IMG/VR virus record: IMGVR_UViG_3300021963_000234
Location: 1 to 43,817 of that record
Length of the DNA stretch: 43,817 nucleotides
DNA from: a virus
Direction: 5' to 3' (one strand)
A program made the translations under genes and the position numbers. This document shows, in pieces, positions 21,576-30,777 of this stretch; positions within the stretch are counted from its first letter, which is position 1; the number at the start of each line of letters is the position of its first letter. The notes beneath the pieces are model-generated. The model worked only from the letters and a program-made list of their open reading frames with translations, had not been told where the DNA came from and did not search any database.

Positions 21576-22369
21576 TATGCCTCCACCAGCGACGCCGCCA
21601 CTTGCCGCGCCGTTGCCGTCCAGCCGCCCGAGAGTGCCGCTTGCAATGGTGTTGTTCGCACATCCTCAGCCTCCACCGTGCGCGTGCCCTCGGGAATAAC
21701 GTCACCGGTCAGGGTGAGGCGGGGGAGTTCTGAGAACGCCACGGTAGACGCCGCGAAAGCCGCTGCCATGTCTGCGGTGACGACGCACGGCAGAAACACA
21801 AGGTCGTCGAAATCCTGGTTACCGCTGGACCCGGAATCCCCAAGCGTCAGGGTAGACCCACTGAAGGCGATCCAAGTGATTGACCCAACATAGGCGGCGC
21901 CGTCCTGATATTGGGTGCCGTCCGAGCAGAGTACCCAATGGCGCCAAACACCCAGGTTTTTCCGCCACACCATCACCGTCCAGTTGGTAGCCGCCCCCGG
22001 AACCCAGGTCACCTGACCCCCCGCCGCAATCCGCACCCCCGCCCCGAACTTGCCACTGCCCAGAGAGGAGCCTGTACCGGATGCCTTGCCCAGCCCCTTG
22101 CTTGACCACTGCCAGTTATTGCCGTTGGTATCGTCGAAACTCCACGACTGCCCAATCACATCCCCGCCTTGCAACAGGCACCGCAACGGCTCTGCGTCGG
22201 CAGCGGCAAGCGGGGGAGTTGTCAGGTCGATGGTGCGTTTCAGCGCGATCGTGGTGGTCACAAGTGTCCCGTCCCATGCCCGCGCCGTGTCCCCGATGGC
22301 CTGCACGCCCTCGTCAGCCTGCCCATCGGCAACAGGTACCTCAAAGTTGTTGGCCTTCAACCACGCCAT
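21575..22369 (-). CDS. Distal-tail-like protein with concanavalin-like insert
   Basis: 264 residues (MAWLKANNFEVPVADGQADE). The N-terminal ~65 residues look like a distal-tail/tail-tube-like fold (RAWDGTLVTTTIALKRTIDL). The central part (FDDTNGNNWQWSSKGLGKAS onward, to about 190) resembles a LamG/concanavalin domain. The C-terminal part returns to tail-type sequence. Its location immediately after the tape measure is the usual place for a distal tail protein. Confidence 0.62.
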   Translation of the reverse strand: MAWLKANNFEVPVADGQADEGVQAIGDTARAWDGTLVTTTIALKRTIDLTTPPLAAADAEPLRCLLQGGDVIGQSWSFDDTNGNNWQWSSKGLGKASGTGSSLGSGKFGAGVRIAAGGQVTWVPGAATNWTVMVWRKNLGVWRHWVLCSDGTQYQDGAAYVGSITWIAFSGSTLTLGDSGSSGNQDFDDLVFLPCVVTADMAAAFAASTVAFSELPRLTLTGDVIPEGTRTVEAEDVRTTPLQAALSGGWTATARQVAASLVEA

Positions 22370-25300
22370 TATCGCCTCCCTACTGAGAAGCCGTTGCGGC
22401 TCGCAATTGTGGACCCGGTTCGCTGAAAGTTCCGTTTCGCGGCCACTCGTTCCAGTTGATTCATAAACGTCTCGGGGTCGTCAGCGGAGACATACACATC
22501 CCCGGTGATGACGATGGCAGCCCCGCGACCTCCCCCGCCCCCGAACTCGCTCAGCCGGTCAAGCGGGATCACCGCCTCCGGGCCGCGCTCCCCGACCAGG
22601 GCCAGGGTAGGACCGAGGGTGACACCGCCCGATGCCATCGCGGGGATTTGGAGGTCGGCAATCATGGACGAACCCCAACGCCCCTCACTCATCGCTGCGA
22701 ATCGGGCAAGCGCCACCTTGTAGCCGCTCGGCACGTTGACGAGCGCGGCGTTCATGGCGTTCAAGCTCTCAGTTGTCTCCTGCACGGTGACGTTCTGCTC
22801 AGCCTGTGCCATCGCCGCGTCATAGGTCATGTTGGACAGGTCGTTGAGGGCGGCACTGGTTGCGTCAGTATCCGCCTTCATCCCCTCCATTTTGGCGATG
22901 ACCTCATCCAAGCCGCCGAAGATTTTGGACAGGCCGCCCAACACCCAGATCAGGGCGTCGAGGATGCCGTTCCAAATCTGCTGTATCCCCAACATCGCTA
23001 CCATGATGACCTGCGCCACGCCCTTCAAGAGCAGGAACAACCCCTCAAAGACCAGTGACAGAATCCCCATCACCCCTTCGAGTGGTGCCAAGATGACACT
23101 CAATAAATCAGCAAACGTCCCTACCACGACACCCAACACAATCAACAGTGGCGCAATCCCAGCGAATATATCTGACACAAACTCAAACAGTGGCGCCAAG
23201 CCGTTGACCAGTTGCGCAACCAGAAGAAGCATGTTTCCGACTACCAGATGAACGCCTACCAACAGTTGCCCGAACGCATCCGAAATCTGACCAAACACAT
23301 CGTCCAGCGTCTTGCTTATGTTGGCCATCGTTTCGCTGCTGACTAACAGTTCCACCAACACCGCAATCAAGGCGCCCCACACGCCCCCGGACTGGAACCC
23401 GCTGACGGCGCTGTTGATTGTCTCCTGTAGTTTGCCCAGCCCGCCCAGAAGCTTGTCGGTCATCGCAGCCCGGAACGCCTTCATGGCGTCGATAGCGTCC
23501 TTCTCCGCCTCAATCCGGTCTTTCGTTGCCTTGTCCAGTTCTTCGGTGCGGGCGGTAAATTCCTCCACCGTCATCCCGAAGGCGGCGGCGGTGTCTGCCA
23601 GGGGGTCATACTCAACGGCTTTGGTAGGTTTGGGCAGGAGCTCTTCGATGCGGTTGCTCAGTTCATCGCCGGTCATCCCGAAGGCGGCGGCGGTGTCAGA
23701 GAACGGGTCGTATTCCTTGACCTTGGCGGCTTTCTCGGTCTTTGCCTTGGATGCCTTGCCCTGCGCGCCGCTCAGCACCCCGACCAGCCCATCAAGAGCG
23801 TTGGCGTAGTCTGTGGTTGAGGTCGCGGCGGCGTCGGTGATCATCGAGAACTCGGCTACCGACCCGGCGGCTGCGTTCGCCTCGGCTTCCATGTTGATGG
23901 TGCCGCCCGCGATGTCATACATCAGGTTGTTCGCGAAGGAACTCATTTCGCTTCGGATGTCCGCGCCCGCTGATTTGAGTGTGCCAGCAATCCCGCCCAT
24001 ACCCGGCGTCACATCCAGTAGCCCGGCGAGTGCGTCAGCCACCGACGCGACCAACCCGCCTACGATCTGTCCAACGGCGGCAGCAGTCGCAACCATGGTC
24101 CAGATGATCCCCATGGTCATCTTCTCAAATGCGGTCCCGGCGTCGTAACTGCCCGTCACCAGCCCAAGAAGTCCGTCTGCAAACTCGCCAATCGCCGCAA
24201 CCATGGGGAGAAACGCGCTCGCAAGCATGGTCACATAGTCGAGGGCTACGGCCAGTCCGTCGCCAACGAACATCACAACCTTCTTTGTGACCCACCCCAC
24301 CGCCTCACCCACCGCCGCCCACTTCTCGGCCCCAAAGTCGGTTCCGGTGATGGTTTCGATGAATTGCAGCACCAGATCGGTCAACTGTAGCAGGCCAACG
24401 CCCAAATACGAGAAGTCCGCGTACATCTCCATCCACCCCACCCGAAAGCCGCCCAGGAACGCCTCAAACACCGCGCCCAGGTAGTCCGCTGCGGGGCCGA
24501 GTACGCCCATCATCGTGGTGGCGAGGCGCTTCACGGTATCCATCGCGCCCTCACCGTCGAGGCTGAACGCGCCCCACACATCGCCTGCAATCGCCTGTAG
24601 AGCCGATAGGGCGGCGATCAGAGGCAGAACCACCTCCGGGCTTAGGGCAGTGGCCAACATCGGCCCATAGGGCGCGAGGGCCGCAATTGCCGCTGCCACA
24701 CCAGAGGCCAGGGCTGCAACCCCGCCCACCATCGCCGGGAGGGTAGCCCCAAGCACCCCGAAGCCGAGAACCGCCTTCTGGGTCGCGGCGTCTAAGGCGT
24801 TGAACCACGCGATTGCCTTGCTCCCCGCCGTCACCACCTCACCCAGCCCGGAAATCAACGGACCCACGGCGGCGATGACGTTACCGACAAACGCGGTGAC
24901 CTCGGGAATCGCCTGCTTCAGCGGCTCGATCATGGGCTTCGCGGCGTCAGCGAGGCCGATGCTCACCCGGTCCTTGAGGGTGCTGACCAGGCCGATCAGG
25001 GTGGTGGACTGGCGCTCCATCATGCCCCCGACCTCGTTGGCGGTGGTGTGCATGAACGCCTTGAGGAAGGTGGCGCTGTCCACTTCTCGCGCTTCCACCA
25101 TTGCAATCACTTCAGGGACAGTCTTGCCAAGCTCTTTGGCAAGCAGCCCGAAGCCGGAGATCCCCACCTCGGTAAGCTGGTTGATCTCCTGCGTTGCAAC
25201 GCGAGTCTTGGCGTTCATCTGGCCTAATGCGGTGATGACGCGGTTGACTTCGGCTGCACCGCCGCCCATCGCAGACACCCGGTCCCCGATGGCAGAGAGC

Positions 25301-25656
25301 AGGGGGAGGGTGTGCTCGGCTTCGATGCCCATGGCCATGAGGCGGCGGGCGCCCTGGGCTACGTCCTCAAACTGGAACGGGGTGCGGGCGGCGAAGTCCT
25401 GCATGGACCGGATGAAATCGTCAGCGGCGCCACCAGAGCCAAGCAGGGTGGTAAAGCCCATCTGCAATTGCTCAAGTTGGGCCGCGAACCTCAACCCTTC
25501 CGCTGTGGCAGCGGCAAACAGACCGGCGATGGCGGCGCCGGCTGCGGCGGAGGCGGTGGTGAGGCCAGAGAGCGCGGAAGTGACCTTATCGACGCCCTTG
25601 GAGAACTCGGTAGAGTCGAGCTTGATTTTTGCCCAGAGTGTACCGAGTTCAGCCAT
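22369..25656 (-). CDS. Tape measure protein
   Basis: 1095 residues, the longest gene, directly after the tail chaperone. The N-terminus has the tape-measure domain (TLWAKIKLDSTEFSKGVDKV, FTTLLGSGGAADDFIRSMQD, ARRLMAMGIEAEH). Hydrophobic helices run through about 290-360 and 780-880, and duplicated DPF/LADTAAAFGM units lie near 655 and 690. It sets tail length and probably helps DNA cross the membrane. The start is ATG at 25656 with AGGAGG upstream; a GTG one codon earlier is less likely. Confidence 0.93.
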   Translation of the reverse strand: MAELGTLWAKIKLDSTEFSKGVDKVTSALSGLTTASAAAGAAIAGLFAAATAEGLRFAAQLEQLQMGFTTLLGSGGAADDFIRSMQDFAARTPFQFEDVAQGARRLMAMGIEAEHTLPLLSAIGDRVSAMGGGAAEVNRVITALGQMNAKTRVATQEINQLTEVGISGFGLLAKELGKTVPEVIAMVEAREVDSATFLKAFMHTTANEVGGMMERQSTTLIGLVSTLKDRVSIGLADAAKPMIEPLKQAIPEVTAFVGNVIAAVGPLISGLGEVVTAGSKAIAWFNALDAATQKAVLGFGVLGATLPAMVGGVAALASGVAAAIAALAPYGPMLATALSPEVVLPLIAALSALQAIAGDVWGAFSLDGEGAMDTVKRLATTMMGVLGPAADYLGAVFEAFLGGFRVGWMEMYADFSYLGVGLLQLTDLVLQFIETITGTDFGAEKWAAVGEAVGWVTKKVVMFVGDGLAVALDYVTMLASAFLPMVAAIGEFADGLLGLVTGSYDAGTAFEKMTMGIIWTMVATAAAVGQIVGGLVASVADALAGLLDVTPGMGGIAGTLKSAGADIRSEMSSFANNLMYDIAGGTINMEAEANAAAGSVAEFSMITDAAATSTTDYANALDGLVGVLSGAQGKASKAKTEKAAKVKEYDPFSDTAAAFGMTGDELSNRIEELLPKPTKAVEYDPLADTAAAFGMTVEEFTARTEELDKATKDRIEAEKDAIDAMKAFRAAMTDKLLGGLGKLQETINSAVSGFQSGGVWGALIAVLVELLVSSETMANISKTLDDVFGQISDAFGQLLVGVHLVVGNMLLLVAQLVNGLAPLFEFVSDIFAGIAPLLIVLGVVVGTFADLLSVILAPLEGVMGILSLVFEGLFLLLKGVAQVIMVAMLGIQQIWNGILDALIWVLGGLSKIFGGLDEVIAKMEGMKADTDATSAALNDLSNMTYDAAMAQAEQNVTVQETTESLNAMNAALVNVPSGYKVALARFAAMSEGRWGSSMIADLQIPAMASGGVTLGPTLALVGERGPEAVIPLDRLSEFGGGGGRGAAIVITGDVYVSADDPETFMNQLERVAAKRNFQRTGSTIASRNGFSVGRR

Positions 25657-26158
25657 CACCGCCTCCTGCCCTTAGATTTCGCTTCTTGACGCGCCTTTTT
25701 CTCGGCTTCGTCGCGCTCTTTGAAGTACTGCGCCCACTCACCGGCCTCATCGACAGTAAGCCTCTCGGCTATCTCGTCCATGGTGCCGATCTTGAGTTCC
25801 AACGCTATCCGGCAGAGGAGGGCGCGGCTACCGTCCCAGTGTCGGAGGGGGCGGGCTTTTTTGCCGAGAGGACCGGGGACATAGCCTCGGTCAAGGCGCC
25901 GAAGTCGGCAGGCTCCATCTGCATGAGGCCGTCTTTGTCTGCCATCGTAAAGACGGCCTTCTGGGTGTCCGGGTCCACGGTGAGAAGGATAAGGAGAAGC
26001 ACGCCTTTTCCGATGTTGTCGGGCTGCTTCTCTGCTGCCTGCATGTCGGCGAGGGTGGGGGCGCGAAACCCATAGCGGCAGGTGGTTTCGCCGAGTTTGA
26101 TCTCGGCAATATGCGGGGGCGGCTTGGGCTTGCCCAAGAGGGCGGAACGAAGGTCCAT
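25656..26158 (-). CDS. Tail assembly chaperone, frameshifted long form (G-T type)
   Basis: The short form runs 26158 to 25805 (117 residues, ending PSDTGTVAAPSSAG). A slippery A-AAA-AAG lies at 25862-25856. A -1 slip there gives 101 residues plus 66 new ones (beginning ARPLRHWDGSRALLCRIALE), including the typical GTMDEIAERLTVDEAGEWAQ segment and a basic KSKGRRR end. The long form stops at 25656, overlapping the tape-measure ATG. This is the conserved siphovirus scheme in which the rare fusion binds the tape measure and the common form coats it. Coordinates cover the shifted product. Confidence 0.85.
25856..25862 (-). other. Programmed -1 ribosomal frameshift site
   Basis: Read on the minus strand this is A AAA AAG in the zero frame of the chaperone gene (GCA AAA AAG codons). 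It fits the X-XXY-YYZ slippery rule and sits near the end of the short form, as in lambda G-T and relatives. The frame entered stays open for 66 residues and ends exactly at the tape-measure start. Confidence 0.85.
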
Positions 26159-26182
26159 GGTGTCTCCTTGAGGTTGATGCTG

Positions 26183-26842
26183 CTATGCGGTCGTGGCCAC
26201 AGTGACCACGGTGCCGTCCGCAGCGGTGACGGCAACTGAGAGGAAAGACGGCGTTGTTTGTACCAGACCGTCAACGGCACTGCTGCTGGATGCGTTGAGC
26301 ATCTTCGCGAACGCCCGGTAACGGTAGCCAGCGCCTGCCCCGGTGGGGTCGATTTCCAGCAACACGGTGGTGTCGTTGGTAAAGACGCCTTCCAGGGTGC
26401 GGGTGCCTGCACCGGAATCCTGGTCGGTATTGAGCAGGGTGTAGCTCTCAATGTCGCAAGAGAGCGTCTTCAAACCCTGGATACGGGTGCGCCATTGGGA
26501 GCCGAATACCGAGGTGTCGAGTTCGGCAGCTTCAAGCGTGATGTTGGCGCTGTAGCACTCGGCAATCGTCAGCAGAGGCAGGTATGAGCCGTCAGCGGTG
26601 ATGGGTCCGGTCTTGGAACCGGTAAAAACCACGGTTCCGGTGAGGTAATCGACGCTGGAAACGTCCCCACTTGAGATGGGGGTGCCGTTGTCGTACCAGT
26701 CGGGCGTCACGGAGGGGTCCAGAACCTGCTTGCTGGTGTCGCTGATCTGCCAGGTCGTGGTTGCCCCGGTCGTCGCAGTACCCGTGAAAGCCGTGGATGT
26801 GCCTTGGATTTTGACGGTGGTGTTGTATGCGGCGGTGGGCAT
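26183..26842 (-). CDS. Tail tube protein paralogue 2 (larger)
   Basis: 219 residues (MPTAAYNTTVKIQGTSTAFT). Beta-rich, with an ELDTSVFGSQWRTRIQGLKT segment (about 108-127) shared almost exactly with the next upstream gene. A unique N-terminal ~70 residues (TWQISDTSKQVLDPSVTPDW, TGTVVFTGSKTGPITADGSY) is typical of phage tail-tube or Ig-decorated tube proteins. It probably forms or decorates the tail tube. Its gene ends 24 bp before the chaperone. Confidence 0.75.
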   Translation of the reverse strand: MPTAAYNTTVKIQGTSTAFTGTATTGATTTWQISDTSKQVLDPSVTPDWYDNGTPISSGDVSSVDYLTGTVVFTGSKTGPITADGSYLPLLTIAECYSANITLEAAELDTSVFGSQWRTRIQGLKTLSCDIESYTLLNTDQDSGAGTRTLEGVFTNDTTVLLEIDPTGAGAGYRYRAFAKMLNASSSSAVDGLVQTTPSFLSVAVTAADGTVVTVATTA

Positions 26843-26850
26843 TGGTGACC

Positions 26851-27249
26851 TTAGGGAAGGAAGGTGGGGGCGGCTACCGAGCTGAGGTTGCAGCTAAACG
26901 AGGCGAGGCCATCGACCGCAGAACCAGGGCTGTAGCTCATGACCTTGACGGCGCATTTGTAGCCGTTGGTGCCATCAAACAGGACTTTGATGTAGCCGGT
27001 GGCGCCAGAGGTGAACAGGGTCTTGAGCGCAGTCTGGGCGGTATCGCTCGGCTCGTAATCGCCATCAATGGTGAAAGAACCGGACTTCAAGCCCTGGATA
27101 CGGGTGCGCCATTGGGTGTCGCTGAAGTCGGTGGTATCCAACTCGTCGGCGGTCAGGTCGCCGGAGAAGTTCTTGATACCGTCGATGGCGTTGTAGCTTG
27201 AGTCATCCGTCGAAAAGCTGACGGCGGTTGAATAACCTGCGTTTGGCAT
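26851..27249 (-). CDS. Tail tube protein paralogue 1
   Basis: 132 residues (MPNAGYSTAVSFSTDDSSYN), beta-rich, with ELDTTDFSDTQWRTRIQGLK (about 36-55), the pattern of lambda-like major tail tube proteins. The C-terminal AVKVMSYSPGSAVDGLASFS resembles the end of paralogue 2. Whether both are co-assembled or one has a special role cannot be told from sequence. Confidence 0.78.
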   Translation of the reverse strand: MPNAGYSTAVSFSTDDSSYNAIDGIKNFSGDLTADELDTTDFSDTQWRTRIQGLKSGSFTIDGDYEPSDTAQTALKTLFTSGATGYIKVLFDGTNGYKCAVKVMSYSPGSAVDGLASFSCNLSSVAAPTFLP

Positions 27250-27252
27250 GGC

Positions 27253-27663
27253 TTATCCCTTGAAGCGGAGTGAGAGGTTGATGGTGTACTTGGGCCGCGC
27301 TACTTCGTCCAGGCCCAGGTACAGGGGTCCAGAGTTGCGGCATCGAACGTCGATATAGCCGGAGGAGGATGCGCGCTGCAACAGGGGCCAGATCGCCCAA
27401 GCCAGGGTCCGGGTACCGTCTGGGTCTTCTGGGTTGCCGCGAACCAGGATCTGTACCGAGAAGTCTCGCAAGTCAGCGGAGTTGCCGAAATAGGGCTGCG
27501 GGGTTTCGCCGCCGTATTCCTGCACAAACACCGCCTGGGCCGGAACAAACGCATCCTGGGCCAGTTCGGCGGTGCTGAACAGGTTGGTGCCAGCGGTGAG
27601 TCCGGCTTGACCTGTTAAGAGGGCTACAATGGCAGCGGCAGGCAGGGTTGCGGGGTTAGCCAT
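27253..27663 (-). CDS. Tail terminator / minor capsid-type protein
   Basis: 136 residues (MANPATLPAAAIVALLTGQA). The ILVRGNPEDPDGTRTLAWAI segment and a beta-strand-rich C-terminus (PKYTINLSLRFKG) match the small proteins that cap siphovirus tail tubes at the head end. The gene lies between the HK97 gp10-like gene and the tail-tube genes, the usual place for a terminator. It overlaps the upstream stop. Confidence 0.68.
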   Translation of the reverse strand: MANPATLPAAAIVALLTGQAGLTAGTNLFSTAELAQDAFVPAQAVFVQEYGGETPQPYFGNSADLRDFSVQILVRGNPEDPDGTRTLAWAIWPLLQRASSSGYIDVRCRNSGPLYLGLDEVARPKYTINLSLRFKG

Positions 27664-28024
27664 TGACGGCCTCCATCCCGCGTTTGATGCGTGTCACGAT
27701 GCGGCCACGGATGCGACGGGGTTGTAGGGCCGTTTCCAGGTATTTCGCCTGTCCACCGTTGGGGTGGTTGGCGTTGAGATCCTCATGGACGCGGGCTGCA
27801 TAGGGGGTGTTGTATCCGACCTCCACTGACGCCGTGCCGTTCCCGATTTCGGGGGGTGCAACGTAGCCAGTGGCGCGGAGAACGCCGGTATCGACCGGGA
27901 CAAGCGCCTTGCTCTCGGTCATGGCTTCCTGCGCCACCTCGTAGACGGCGCCGGCGATGACGCGGGGGAGGGCGCCCTTGAGGCGGTCGAGGCGGGTAAC
28001 CAGCTCGCGGCTATCAAGTTGCAT
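27656..28024 (-). CDS. HK97 gp10-like head-tail joining protein
   Basis: 122 residues (MQLDSRELVTRLDRLKGALP). The family pattern KALVPVDTGVLRATGYV (about 39-55), then VGYNTPYAARVHEDLNANHP and AKYLETAL near the end, is clear. These proteins sit at the head-tail interface. It overlaps both neighbours. Confidence 0.85.
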   Translation of the reverse strand: MQLDSRELVTRLDRLKGALPRVIAGAVYEVAQEAMTESKALVPVDTGVLRATGYVAPPEIGNGTASVEVGYNTPYAARVHEDLNANHPNGGQAKYLETALQPRRIRGRIVTRIKRGMEAVNG

Positions 28025-28370
28025 TTCGACTCACCGCAATCTCGTAGTGGGAGGTCGAGCCAGAGGTCAGGCCGGGGAAAGGGCTGACATGCAGGATGGG
28101 GAGGGAGAGGGTGTTATCCGAGGTCGAATCGCCCGGAAGCCAGATGCGGTCCATCAGCTTCGGGGCGCGGTCGGTGTTGAGGAAAATCGTATGCGATACG
28201 GCGAGTTTCGTGCCATCGGCCTTGTCTATCAGGCGGTCGTGGCGCTCTACGCGGGCTGGGTAGGTAGTCTTGGTGCCGTAGGTGGCCTGGCCCGAGGCGC
28301 TACGCCCGGTGACGCTGGCGATGGTCACGGTGTCAGTGAGAAGCGACACAAGGGCAGGGTCAAGCGACAT
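28014..28370 (-). CDS. Head closure protein
   Basis: 118 residues, beta-rich (MSLDPALVSLLTDTVTIASV), with TGRSASGQATYGTKTTYPAR and GDSTSDNTLSLPILHV segments typical of SPP1 gp16/lambda FII-type stopper proteins, which seal the portal channel. Assignment rests on that pattern and on position between the connector and gp10-like genes. Confidence 0.68.
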   Translation of the reverse strand: MSLDPALVSLLTDTVTIASVTGRSASGQATYGTKTTYPARVERHDRLIDKADGTKLAVSHTIFLNTDRAPKLMDRIWLPGDSTSDNTLSLPILHVSPFPGLTSGSTSHYEIAVSRNAT

Positions 28371-28834
28371 TATCGGCCCTCCTGCTGTTCGGTACCAAGG
28401 GGGGGCGAGGTGCCAGGGTACGAATCCTGGCCTTGAAAGGTGGGCGGCTGCACAATGGACGAATCCTGGGCATAGCTCAGGTTATCCGCCACATTGACAC
28501 CGCCAAAGAAGATGCCACCACTCCGGGCGGTGCGCATCGCGCGGTATTGGGCGGCCATCGCCCGGTATTGTTCGGCTTTGGAGCCGTAATCTACCGAGGT
28601 CTGGCCGATTTTGAGGGAGTCCGCCTTCTGGGCGGCGAACCATGCGGCGATGGCGTCGCACGCCAAAGCCGCTGCTCCATAGACGTTGCTCGCGCTCTGT
28701 GCGAGGTAGAACGCGATTTGTTCGTCAGTCTGGAGGGGGTTGGTGCTCACGGTGTCCCCACACAAAGCACGCACGGCGTCACGACGCTCTGTAGCGTTCG
28801 CGGTGCCGGGCGTGTTTGTGTAGTTCCAAGCCAT
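28370..28834 (-). CDS. Head-tail connector (adaptor) protein
   Basis: 154 residues starting MAWNYTNTPGTANATERRDA; the ATG lies one base after the TAA of the upstream gene, and a longer GTG start is unlikely. Helical segments (LQTDEQIAFYLAQSASNVYG, AAALACDAIAAWFAAQKADS) followed by a loop and an acidic tail match the small adaptors that dock under the portal. The start of the next gene overlaps its stop. Confidence 0.7.
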   Translation of the reverse strand: MAWNYTNTPGTANATERRDAVRALCGDTVSTNPLQTDEQIAFYLAQSASNVYGAAALACDAIAAWFAAQKADSLKIGQTSVDYGSKAEQYRAMAAQYRAMRTARSGGIFFGGVNVADNLSYAQDSSIVQPPTFQGQDSYPGTSPPLGTEQQEGR

Positions 28835-28835
28835 G

Positions 28836-29738
28836 TTACCCGACCACATCCACGCTGAACTGCTGCCCGACCAGAACGTTGCTGGCGTGGGCGGCTGACC
28901 AGGTGACCGTCGCCGAAACCGTCAGGGCGCCGTTGGTGGCTACCGAGGCGATTGGGGCAGGGACGGCGCCCGCCGATACGGGGGTACCAGACTGTGACGC
29001 GGTGACGCGGGCAGAGGCATGGACCGTAGTCGATGCGCCCGCCGCCTCGGTCCCAGTGATGTCCGCGTCAAACACTGCGATGTCGTTGGCGATCATCGAG
29101 AGGGTTGTCGTGGTCATAATGGCGGTAGAACCGAGCTTGATCTTCAACGTCACCGTGGGGGTGGCGTTGACGCCAGTCACCCGCAGCGAGCCACGAATCC
29201 GCACCGTGGTTCCGGCTTTGATGACGTTGGCGGCCAGGGCGTGGCTGCCAATCGTCGTCTCCGTCGTGGTGTTGCTGACGGTGGTGGTGGCGGTCTTGGT
29301 ATGGACGTTTCCGCCCACGATCCGCGCATCGCCACTGGCAACGCCGTCCGTGGTGGTGAGGCGCCCGGTGAGGGCTACCGCACCCATCAGGGCGAGGTCG
29401 GAGAACGACTGGTACCATGCGTTGGTGCCACTGACGCGCGCGGAAACGAACCACTGGAACGCGCCGGGGGGGAGCGTTGCAACGGTCGAACCGCCCGAAT
29501 CCTTGACCACGAGGTTGTAGGTACTGCCCGCGTTGCGGATGACGAACCATTGGCCGTTTCCGGTGGCGGTCGTGCCCAGGTTGGGGAGAGTCACATCTCG
29601 GTTCGCCCCGGAAGGGGTCAGAATCTGAAAATGGGCACTTTCCCCATTCAGGGTGCGGTTGCCGCTCAAAGTTGCGACCCCCGCGCCGCTGCCCGCCTGG
29701 AGCCAGAGTTGCGCGGGGAGTTTGGTAATGTCTTTCAT
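28836..29738 (-). CDS. Beta-rich virion protein, probable head fibre or decoration
   Basis: 300 residues (MKDITKLPAQLWLQAGSGAG). The N-terminal ~110 residues (NRDVTLPNLGTTATGNGQWF, VVKDSGGSTVATLPPGAFQW) are the short beta repeats seen in phage fibre/spike shafts. The rest is Thr/Ala/Val-rich (TATTTVSNTTTETTIGSHAL, VTLKIKLGSTAIMTTTTLSM). It is located between the capsid and connector genes, so it is likely a head fibre rather than a tail fibre. GGAG precedes the ATG. Confidence 0.6.
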   Translation of the reverse strand: MKDITKLPAQLWLQAGSGAGVATLSGNRTLNGESAHFQILTPSGANRDVTLPNLGTTATGNGQWFVIRNAGSTYNLVVKDSGGSTVATLPPGAFQWFVSARVSGTNAWYQSFSDLALMGAVALTGRLTTTDGVASGDARIVGGNVHTKTATTTVSNTTTETTIGSHALAANVIKAGTTVRIRGSLRVTGVNATPTVTLKIKLGSTAIMTTTTLSMIANDIAVFDADITGTEAAGASTTVHASARVTASQSGTPVSAGAVPAPIASVATNGALTVSATVTWSAAHASNVLVGQQFSVDVVG

Positions 29739-29764
29739 GGGAACTCCAGTGGCTTACGCCAGAG

Positions 29765-30769
29765 TTATGCGACGCAGTTGCTGAAGAAATAGCCAGATGC
29801 GCTGTCAACGATCTTGAAGTCTTCGGCGTGCAGGATCTGGCTCCACTGCTCCATCGTGCGCTCATCAACGCCCATGCGCAGCGCGAGGCCCATGTCATTC
29901 CCGGCGAGGGTGCGCCAAGTGAACATATACCCAGCCGAGTGCTCAAGCAGCGACGGGGTGGGGGTGCGGTAGGCAAGAAGGGCATTCTTCCCGGCCGCAA
30001 ACGCCATCGAGGCAGAAGCCCCGGCGTTGGCGCTGTTGTAGACGACTTCGCCGACCCGAATCTCCTCAAGGCCAAACAGGGCCGCTACGAGACGGGGCGT
30101 GACCATGCGGGGGTCTACGTTGGAGGCAGAACCAGTGCCGATCCGCTGCAAGATGTCCGGGTGCTGCTTGAGGGCCTTCCAAACCTGGTAACCAACCCCC
30201 AGGACGTTGGGACGGCGCCCGGTGGCGTTCAGGACCGTCTCAATACCCGTCTCAATATCCCCGATAGGGTCTGAGGCAGGATCGTTCCAGGTCGTTGCAG
30301 GAGTGACGTCAGTGGCCCACTTGCCGGTAGAGAAGAAGTCGGTAATCCAGCGCAATTCCCGGTTCAAGTAGGCGGCGCGCCCGAGGGTGCGGGCCAGGAA
30401 CTGATCGCGGGCCAGAGGCACCTGGTAGTTGGCGGCCAGCTGGGCGGACATGGGGAATTCCGCCATGTAAACGTCGCAGTTGTAGGTACCACTGTGGTTC
30501 ACGCCGACGCCGATCTGGGGGATCGCGCCGGTGGGAGACTTCAGAGCAGTCTGGACGCGCATCGAGTCCGAGCGGTCGACCGTGAAGTAAACGCCGGACT
30601 GAAGATCCATAGGAACAGACGGGAACATTTCGTGCAGCCCGCCGGACTGTTGGAAATGCGCAACTACGAACTGGAGCGCGGGCTGGGCGACGTAGACATC
30701 GCCGGGCTGGGGGTTGACGCTCTTGGCAAACCCAGGGAACTGGCGGGTAATCAAGGGAATGGTGTGCAT
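29765..30769 (-). CDS. Major capsid protein
   Basis: 334 residues (MHTIPLITRQFPGFAKSVNP). The NVLGVGYQVWKALKQHPDIL stretch (about 188-207) and the nearby RMVTPRLVAALFGLEEIRVG, plus a late WSQILHAEDFKIVDSASGYF, are typical of HK97-fold major capsid proteins in the gpE-like group. It is placed after the scaffold and decoration genes. GAGG precedes the start. Confidence 0.88.
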   Translation of the reverse strand: MHTIPLITRQFPGFAKSVNPQPGDVYVAQPALQFVVAHFQQSGGLHEMFPSVPMDLQSGVYFTVDRSDSMRVQTALKSPTGAIPQIGVGVNHSGTYNCDVYMAEFPMSAQLAANYQVPLARDQFLARTLGRAAYLNRELRWITDFFSTGKWATDVTPATTWNDPASDPIGDIETGIETVLNATGRRPNVLGVGYQVWKALKQHPDILQRIGTGSASNVDPRMVTPRLVAALFGLEEIRVGEVVYNSANAGASASMAFAAGKNALLAYRTPTPSLLEHSAGYMFTWRTLAGNDMGLALRMGVDERTMEQWSQILHAEDFKIVDSASGYFFSNCVA

Positions 30770-30777
30770 TTGTTACC

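Noticed and set aside
22425-22490. Minus-strand CTGACGA ... CGAAAC resembling a second hammerhead core
   Set aside because: The sequence between the two core parts has no stem II pairing (CCCC against GCCGC) and no stem I or III; it encodes the end of the tape measure.
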